This document shows, one piece after another, positions 14,188 to 23,380 of a stretch of 23,380 nucleotides of DNA. The DNA is from an uncultured Oscillospiraceae bacterium. GTDB taxonomy: Bacteria > Bacillota > Clostridia > Oscillospirales > Oscillospiraceae. Within the stretch, counting starts at the first letter, position 1; each line of letters starts with the position of its first letter. The translations under genes and the position numbers were made by a program. The notes beneath the pieces were generated by a model, which was not told where the DNA came from, did no database searches, and was given only the letters and a program-made list of their open reading frames with translations. The DNA lies in assembly GCA_900769995.1 (NCBI GenBank), contig CAAGIT010000080.1:1-23380 (forward strand), written 5' to 3'.

Positions 14188-16020
14188 TTATTGCCCCTGC
14201 AGCAGACAGAAGCCGCCGGCTTGCAGTGTGCCTCCCTCCGCGAGTCCGTGTGCGTAGATGATCTGACCACCCGTGGGAAGCGTCCATGCCTCACTCGATC
14301 GGTTTACATAAATTTTTGCCGTGGTCGTTCCGTCGCAGCGCGTAAAGGCAATTCTGCCCTCACCTGCCTGTGTCACACGCACATCGCCCGCACGCAAAAC
14401 CGCGTGAGCATTTTTGAGCCGGCACAGCTCGCGGAAGAATTCCCGCAAGGAGATGTCCTCCCTGCCCCACGGATAGCAGCGGCGGCAGAACGGATCCTCA
14501 AAGCCCTCCATACCGACCTCGTCGCCGTAGTAAATGCTCGGCATACCGGGCAGCGTGAACTGCAGGAATGCTGCCAGCTTCAGGCGGCTGACCGCCAGCT
14601 CCCGCTCCTGCGCCGTCAAGCAGCGCTCTGCACGCGCCTCCTTTGTCGGCTCCATCGCACCGCTCAAAACCGTCAAAATTCTTGCGGTGTCATGGGTTCC
14701 CATGTGGTTCATCACACAGGCAAGCACCTGCGGCGGATAATTCTCCGCCAAGGTCATGATCGCTTCCCCGAGATTTGCACCGTCGTCCAGTCCGACCGCA
14801 AAGTTGATGATGGCGGTACGCCACGGGTAGTTCATCACGCTGTCCAGCTCGCCATCGACAAAATATCTGCGCGAAACACTGTAAGCCCGCTTATTCGACG
14901 CATCCTCCCAAACCTCGCCAAGCAGCAGGGCATTCGGGTTGATGGCGCGGATGCGGTTTTTCAGCCGCAGGATAAATTCATCCGGCAGCTCATCGGCAAC
15001 GTCCAGGCGGAAACCGTCTGCACCCAGCGCCATCCAGTGCGCCACAACGGAATCCTCGTCGTCGATGATGTAGTTTACATAACTCTGTTCCAGCTCATCG
15101 ACGCACGGCAGGGTCCGGATCCCCCACCATGCCTCGTACTGATCGGGATAACTGGAAAAGCGATACCAATTCCGATAGGGTGAATCCGGATTGGATACGG
15201 CACCGTTGCCGAATACGCGGTCAGCGTCAAAATAGACGCTGTTGCTGCCCGTATGGGAATACACGCCGTCCAGAATCACGCGCATTCCGCGCCGATGGGC
15301 TTCGTTGCACAGCTCGCGGAAGTCCTCCTCCGTGCCGAGCATCGGATCGGGGCGTTTATAGTCGGCGGTGTCGTAGCGGTGGTTGGAAAACGCCATAAAA
15401 ATCGGATTCAGGTAGAGAATATTGACACCTAAATCCTGTAAATACGGCAGTTTTTCACGGATTCCCGCAAAATTCCCCCCGAAAAAGTCCTTGTTCCAGA
15501 CGATTCCGTGTTCATCGGGTCGAAATTCGGGGGTATCGTACCAATTCTCATGGATGGTAAAGGGCCGCAGCTTATCGGTCAGGTCACAGTTCCCATGCCG
15601 ATAAAACCGGTCGGGCATGATCTGATACATGACCGCGCCCTTGGCATAATCCGGCGTGGTAAAGTCCGCAGGGATAATGCTGAGCTGCCATTTCTCTCCG
15701 GCTTCCATATTCGTGCCGCTGCCCTGCCTGAACAGACGGAAACCGCCGTCCTCCTTGGTCACATAGAACCAATAAAAGTACAGGCCGCATTCCTCCGCCG
15801 TAAACTCACAGCGGAACACGGTGTGCTTTCCCTCGATGCCCTCGCGGGTAAAGTCGAACTCAGCCGCCGGAGCACCATCGCAATCCTCCAGCATCAGACG
15901 GATGCCGGTCGCGCCGGAAATCTGCGGTGTATAAACACGCATAACGCAGGTTTCCCCCGTTCGGACGGTGCCGAACGGGGTTTTGTGCTGCGCTGATCTA
16001 CTGTCGTATAGAATCCGCAT
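14188..16020 (-). CDS. GH13 alpha-glucan hydrolase (neopullulanase/cyclomaltodextrinase-like)
   Basis: Glycoside hydrolase family 13 enzyme of 610 residues without signal peptide, so it acts in the cytoplasm. An N-terminal beta domain (about 1-115) is followed by the catalytic barrel from AVMYQIMPDRFY (129-140). The four family regions are visible: DGVYSH (251-256), GFRLDVAD with nucleophile D340, LLLGEVWED with acid/base E369, and GTHDT with D444. The order and spacing suggest neopullulanase, cyclomaltodextrinase or related alpha-amylase activity on maltodextrins. It begins three bases after the glgP stop with a poor ribosome binding site, so it is probably translated by coupling. In this operon it would cut limit dextrins left by GlgP, perhaps taking the place of GlgX, which is not in the window; that role is inference. 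Confidence 0.88.
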   Translation of the reverse strand: MRILYDSRSAQHKTPFGTVRTGETCVMRVYTPQISGATGIRLMLEDCDGAPAAEFDFTREGIEGKHTVFRCEFTAEECGLYFYWFYVTKEDGGFRLFRQGSGTNMEAGEKWQLSIIPADFTTPDYAKGAVMYQIMPDRFYRHGNCDLTDKLRPFTIHENWYDTPEFRPDEHGIVWNKDFFGGNFAGIREKLPYLQDLGVNILYLNPIFMAFSNHRYDTADYKRPDPMLGTEEDFRELCNEAHRRGMRVILDGVYSHTGSNSVYFDADRVFGNGAVSNPDSPYRNWYRFSSYPDQYEAWWGIRTLPCVDELEQSYVNYIIDDEDSVVAHWMALGADGFRLDVADELPDEFILRLKNRIRAINPNALLLGEVWEDASNKRAYSVSRRYFVDGELDSVMNYPWRTAIINFAVGLDDGANLGEAIMTLAENYPPQVLACVMNHMGTHDTARILTVLSGAMEPTKEARAERCLTAQERELAVSRLKLAAFLQFTLPGMPSIYYGDEVGMEGFEDPFCRRCYPWGREDISLREFFRELCRLKNAHAVLRAGDVRVTQAGEGRIAFTRCDGTTTAKIYVNRSSEAWTLPTGGQIIYAHGLAEGGTLQAGGFCLLQGQ

Positions 16021-16023
16021 CTC

Positions 16024-18474
<2,451 letters not shown>

Positions 18475-18489
18475 GGATCCTCCTATTTT

Positions 18490-18521
18490 GCCGCTGCGGT
18501 AAACGTGCTCACCGCAGCGGC
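18490..18521 (-). repeat. Perfect 11-bp hairpin between glgA and glgP
   Basis: GCCGCTGCGGT (18490-18500) pairs exactly with ACCGCAGCGGC (18511-18521) around ten bases. On the transcribed strand it is followed by AAAA and then the glgP ribosome binding site, so it is not a terminator. It ends a few bases from that site and could protect a processed glgP message or tune its translation. Confidence 0.75.
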
Positions 18522-18537
18522 GGTTATTTCTATAATT

Positions 18538-19968
18538 TTATTTGCTCAGCAGTTCGTTGTAGAGCTGCATATATTCTTCAGCCGGAACCTTCCAGCTAAA
18601 ATCACACTTCATGTCGTTCTGTGCCAGCTTGTTCCACTGGTCGCGGTCATGATAATACAGATCTACCGCACGGTCAATCGCACCCAGGAAGTCATCGGCG
18701 TTGTAGCTCTGGAAGGTAAAGCCTCTGCCCTCTCCGGTTTCTCTGTTGTAGGGCGGCACGGTGTCCTTCAAGCCGCCGGTCGAGGCGACGACGGGAACGG
18801 TGCCGTAGCGCATGGCGATGAGCTGCGACAGGCCGCAGGGCTCGGACTTCGACGGCATGAGGTAGATGTCCGCGCCGGCATACACCCGCGATGCGAGTGC
18901 CGGGTCAAAGCACAGTCTGACGGCGATGCGTCCGGGATACTGCCGCGCCAAATTGCTGAAGATATACTCATATTGCTTCTCACCTGTACCGACGACCACA
19001 AGCTGTACCTCACGCTCCATCAGACGGTTGGCGATGTAGCACAGCAGGTCGATGCCCTTGTGCCCCGCCAGACGCGTGACCATGGCGAGAATCGGCGCGT
19101 CGGTATCCGTCCGCAGACCCATCTCCTCGCGCAGAGCGTGCTTGTTTTCCCACTTGCCGAGCATTTCCTTGGCGCTGTAGTTGGTGGCAAGTGCAGCATC
19201 CGTTTCGGGATTGTACACCGTCGTGTCGATGCCGTTCGTGATGCCCCAAAGCCACGCATTGCGCAGAACGCCGTCCAGACGGTGCGCGTAATACGGGTAT
19301 CTCAGCTCATTGGCATAGGTCTTGGAGACGGTGGTCACAATGTCCGCAACCTCGATAGCGCCCTTCATCATATTGACCGCGCCGTCAAAGGACAGTCTTG
19401 CCCTGTATTCCTCGGGCAGGCCCAGCGTGCTCTGGAAGAAGCTGGCATCCGCCCAGCCCTGATATTCCACATTGTGAATGGTAAAGACCGTCTTTGTCTG
19501 CGGGCACCAGTTCTGATACAGCGCCTTGCAATAGATCACGCTCATGGCAGACTGCCAATCGTGGGCGTGCAGAATATCGGGCTTGAAGTCCAGATAGTAC
19601 AGCGCCGCCATGACAGCCTTGGAGAAGTAGGCAAAGCGCTCGCCATCATCAAAGTCGCCGTAAATCGAACCTCTTGCGCCGAAGTAGTAATCATTGTCGA
19701 TGAAGTAGATTTGCAGCTTCTTCTTGCGGGTCTTTAAGCGGAAAATGCCGACATAGCTTTCGCGCCACGACAGCTCCATCGTGAAAGAGCCGACAAACTC
19801 GACCTCGATGGCATCGCTGTGCTTGATGCGCTGATAGTACGGCAGGAACAGGCTTACCTCGTTGCCGCGGAGCTTTGCCAACTCCCCGGGCAGTGCCTGC
19901 ATGACGTCGCCCAAGCCGCCCGTTTTTGCAAACGGAGCAGCCTCGGAAGCAACCATTGCTATTTTCAT
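18538..19968 (-). CDS. glgA: Glycogen synthase GlgA (GT5)
   Basis: Transfers glucose from ADP-glucose to the growing alpha-1,4-glucan. It has 476 residues, the normal bacterial length. The GT5 nucleotide-sugar motif KTGGLGDV is at 15-22, and the C-terminal domain has SEPCGLSQL with the conserved glutamate at about 376 and the STGGLKDTV loop. No signal peptide. The ATG overlaps the glgD stop (ATGA at 19968-19965), so the two are translationally coupled. GAGGAG lies seven bases upstream within glgD. Confidence 0.97.
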   Translation of the reverse strand: MKIAMVASEAAPFAKTGGLGDVMQALPGELAKLRGNEVSLFLPYYQRIKHSDAIEVEFVGSFTMELSWRESYVGIFRLKTRKKKLQIYFIDNDYYFGARGSIYGDFDDGERFAYFSKAVMAALYYLDFKPDILHAHDWQSAMSVIYCKALYQNWCPQTKTVFTIHNVEYQGWADASFFQSTLGLPEEYRARLSFDGAVNMMKGAIEVADIVTTVSKTYANELRYPYYAHRLDGVLRNAWLWGITNGIDTTVYNPETDAALATNYSAKEMLGKWENKHALREEMGLRTDTDAPILAMVTRLAGHKGIDLLCYIANRLMEREVQLVVVGTGEKQYEYIFSNLARQYPGRIAVRLCFDPALASRVYAGADIYLMPSKSEPCGLSQLIAMRYGTVPVVASTGGLKDTVPPYNRETGEGRGFTFQSYNADDFLGAIDRAVDLYYHDRDQWNKLAQNDMKCDFSWKVPAEEYMQLYNELLSK

Positions 19969-21083
19969 ACAGTTTCTCCTCTTTTGAATACTAACGGATG
20001 TTCCTTGGTGCCGCGGAGCTTTGCGCCCGGACGGACAACCACATTTTTATCCAAAATCACACACTCCAGCTCTGCACCCTCGCCAATGACCGTATCCTGC
20101 ATGATAATGCAGTCGCGGATGGCGGCATTTTTGCCCAGCTTGACACCGCGGAACAGAACCGAATTGGTCGCTCTGCCCTCGAGCGTGCAGCCATCGGCAA
20201 CGATGCAGTCATCGATCTCGGAAGCTTCGCCGTAATAGGACGGGACCTCGTCCCGGACACGGGTATAGATCGTGCGGTTGGAGCGGTTGAACAGGCCATG
20301 GCGGATGTCGGGATCGAGCAGTGCCAGGGAGTTGCGGAAGAACTCGGCTGTGCTCTCGTTGAACAGGGCAACACCGCCGAAGCGATAGGCGTTGACCTTA
20401 TAGCCATGCTCCGCATAGCCATGCAGAACCAAATCACGCTCAAAACGATAGCGGTTATGCGCAATCGCCTCATCCACCTCCCGCATCAGGAACTCGCGTT
20501 TGATGACGAAAATGCCCATGGAGGCCAGGTAGGAAGCATCGGCGCAGTAGTCCACGGCAAGATCGGTCACCTTGCCGTTTTTGTCTGCCTTGACCGCCAG
20601 ATCGAGCTGCTTGGTGCCGTTGGCGATGCCTTCCTTGACAACGACGGTCACATCCGCGCCGGAGGCCGCATGGACCTCCACGACCTCACGCAGGTCGATG
20701 GCGCACAGAACGCCGCTGTCAGCCAAAACCACATACTCCTCCTTGGCATACTCCAGGAAGGATTTTGCCGAATGGAGCGCTTCGAGCTTGCCGCGGTAGG
20801 AGCCGTTATGGTTCGCCGCAAAGGGTGTCAAAAACTCCAGGCCGTCCTCGCCCAGCTCCAAATCCCACTCCTGACCGGAGCCGACGTGGTTCATCAGGGA
20901 CTGGTAATTATATTTGGTGATAATGCCGATATGGCGGATACCCGAATTGGTCATATTGGACAGGGAGAAGTCAATCTGGCGATACCGTCCGCCGTAGGGC
21001 AGCGATGCCATGGTGCGCTTGTTGGTCAGTTCCCCGAGGGAGCTGTCATAAATATTCGCAAAAATAATTCCCATTGTTGTCAT
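19965..21083 (-). CDS. glgD: GlgD, regulatory subunit-like partner of ADP-glucose pyrophosphorylase
   Basis: Protein of 372 residues related to GlgC: an N-terminal nucleotidyltransferase-like domain and a C-terminal left-handed beta-helix. The G-rich loop and catalytic site are degenerate. The N-terminus lacks the GGQGSRL loop of GlgC, and LADSGVLCAIDL (120-131) replaces the SGDHIYKMDY seen in GlgC. It should therefore be catalytically weak or dead. In other Firmicutes GlgD pairs with GlgC and raises its activity. The start at 21083 has GGGAGG eight bases upstream, and the gene begins 23 bases after the glgC stop. Confidence 0.95.
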   Translation of the reverse strand: MTTMGIIFANIYDSSLGELTNKRTMASLPYGGRYRQIDFSLSNMTNSGIRHIGIITKYNYQSLMNHVGSGQEWDLELGEDGLEFLTPFAANHNGSYRGKLEALHSAKSFLEYAKEEYVVLADSGVLCAIDLREVVEVHAASGADVTVVVKEGIANGTKQLDLAVKADKNGKVTDLAVDYCADASYLASMGIFVIKREFLMREVDEAIAHNRYRFERDLVLHGYAEHGYKVNAYRFGGVALFNESTAEFFRNSLALLDPDIRHGLFNRSNRTIYTRVRDEVPSYYGEASEIDDCIVADGCTLEGRATNSVLFRGVKLGKNAAIRDCIIMQDTVIGEGAELECVILDKNVVVRPGAKLRGTKEHPLVFKRGETV

Positions 21084-21106
21084 GGTGTTATCCTCCCTTC
21101 GTATGC

Positions 21107-22294
<1,188 letters not shown>

Positions 22295-22336
22295 ACTCAC
22301 TTCTCCTTGTCATTTATTGGCTTGTTATGTGCGGTG

Positions 22337-23380
22337 TTACTTCTTTTTGGGGGTAACCTTTTTGCGGTAGTAGGTCACGGACATCGGCGCGATGGTAAAC
22401 TCGCCGGAATAGGGCAGCCCGTGCATCGGCTTTTTCACCGCGGAAGCAGCCTTCAGCTCCGTGCCGGTGCCGCCGTACTTCACGTCATCGCTGTTGAAGA
22501 TCGGCTCGTAAACACCCGCCCTCGGCAGACCGAACCGATAGCCCTCGCGCTTGACCGGCGTAAAGTTGAACACGCAGATGATCTCGCGCTTGCGGCGGTC
22601 GATGCGGCGGAACACCAGCACGCTGTCATCGCAGTCGTCCACCACGATCCAGCGGAAGCCGTTCCAGTCGCTGTCGTTGTTCCAGAAGCTGCTGTGCTCT
22701 AAGTAGAAATGATTCAGATCACGGACATATTCGTGCATCTGACGGTGGCGGTCATAGTCGAGCAGCATCCAGTCAAGCTGCGTTTGATAATTCCATTCGC
22801 TGAACTGTGCGAATTCACTGCCCATAAAGTTCAGCTTTTTACCCGGATGCGCCATCAGATAGCCGTAGAAGGCACGCAGGTTTTGGAATTTCATATCGTA
22901 TTCGCCGGGCATCTTGTTGATGAGGGAGCCTTTGCCGTAAACGACCTCGTCGTGGGACAGCGGCAGAATGAAGTTTTCGGAATAGGCGTAAGTCATTGAG
23001 AAGGTGAGCTGGTTATGGCTGCCCTTGCGGTACAGCGGGTCAAGGGACATATAGCGCAGGGTGTCGTTCATCCAGCCCATATTCCACTTGTACAGGAAGC
23101 CCAGACCGCCGTCATAGTCCGGCTTGGTGACCATGGGGAAGGCGGTGGATTCCTCGGCGCAGGAGAGCGCACAGCGCCGCACGGAGAAGATCGCGCGGTT
23201 GAGCTTGCGCAGGAAGGCGATGGCCTCCAGATTCTCCTTGCCGCCGTATTTGTTGGGGTGATACTCCCTGCGGCCGTAGTCCAGATAGAGCATCGCCGCG
23301 ACCGCATCGACGCGGATGCCGTCAACATGGTACATCTCCAGCCAGAAGATGGCATTCGAGATCAGGAAGGACTGCACCTC
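22337..23380 (-). CDS. glgB: 1,4-alpha-glucan branching enzyme GlgB (partial)
   Basis: C-terminal 347 residues of a GH13 branching enzyme; the 5' part lies beyond the window's right edge, so the apparent GTG near 23377 is not a start. Branching enzymes transfer alpha-glucan segments to form alpha-1,6 branches. Catalytic parts present are GIRVDAVAAM with nucleophile D25 of this fragment, AEESTAFP with the acid/base glutamate (about 76-77), and LSHDEVVYGK with H143 and D144. The signature KWNMGWMNDTLRYM is also present. Residues 66-74 (SVRRCALSC) differ from the usual sequence just before AEES. The C-terminal beta domain ends with a lysine-rich tail. It is the first visible gene of the glg operon, 42 bases before glgC. 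Confidence 0.95.
   Translation of the reverse strand, partial: EVQSFLISNAIFWLEMYHVDGIRVDAVAAMLYLDYGRREYHPNKYGGKENLEAIAFLRKLNRAIFSVRRCALSCAEESTAFPMVTKPDYDGGLGFLYKWNMGWMNDTLRYMSLDPLYRKGSHNQLTFSMTYAYSENFILPLSHDEVVYGKGSLINKMPGEYDMKFQNLRAFYGYLMAHPGKKLNFMGSEFAQFSEWNYQTQLDWMLLDYDRHRQMHEYVRDLNHFYLEHSSFWNNDSDWNGFRWIVVDDCDDSVLVFRRIDRRKREIICVFNFTPVKREGYRFGLPRAGVYEPIFNSDDVKYGGTGTELKAASAVKKPMHGLPYSGEFTIAPMSVTYYRKKVTPKKK

Noticed and set aside
19965..21083. GlgD as an active ADP-glucose pyrophosphorylase
   Set aside because: The nucleotide loop and the metal-binding aspartate region are degenerate, and a full GlgC is encoded next to it.

Overview
The window reads as chromosomal DNA of a low-to-mid GC Gram-positive anaerobe, most likely a clostridial gut bacterium near the Oscillospiraceae/Ruminococcaceae. 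Supporting signs are strong AGGAGG-type ribosome binding sites, the Firmicutes-specific glgC+glgD pair, a PadR regulator linked to DUF1700/DUF4097 remnants, and a complete Opp peptide transporter. This placement is inference from gene content; no species is claimed.

Left part (1-3129, all + strand). A structured, possibly repeated element and a terminator (1-145) end an upstream unit. A good promoter (149-177) then drives a serine palmitoyltransferase-like enzyme, an overlapping short-chain dehydrogenase and a small DUF1653 protein. The first two look like the opening steps of sphingoid-base or sulfonolipid synthesis, which is unexpected in a Firmicute. After a terminator comes a PadR regulator with a palindromic operator in its own promoter. 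Its usual partner genes (DUF1700, DUF4097) have collapsed by an internal deletion into a 305-bp remnant.

Middle part (3185-12171, all - strand, convergent with the left part). One promoter at 12143-12171 appears to drive a four-helix membrane protein followed by oppA-oppB-oppC-oppD-oppF and a small membrane protein. Two features stand out. OppC carries an insert of about 390 residues after its first membrane helix, with internal repeats. The oppA-oppB gap holds three strong hairpins without T-tails. An AT-rich spacer (12172-12405) separates this unit from the next.

Right part (12406-23380, - strand). An almost complete glycogen operon runs glgB (cut by the window edge)-glgC-glgD-glgA-glgP, then a cytosolic GH13 alpha-glucan hydrolase and an M3-family oligoendopeptidase. 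GlgC makes ADP-glucose, assisted by the catalytically degenerate GlgD. GlgA elongates and GlgB branches the polymer; GlgP and the GH13 enzyme take it apart. The M3 peptidase would trim peptides such as those imported by the Opp system next door.

No tRNA, rRNA, CRISPR array, insertion sequence or prophage gene was seen. The least explained items are the sphingolipid-like pair, the repeat-bearing OppC domain, the hairpin-rich intergenic regions and the structured element at the left edge.
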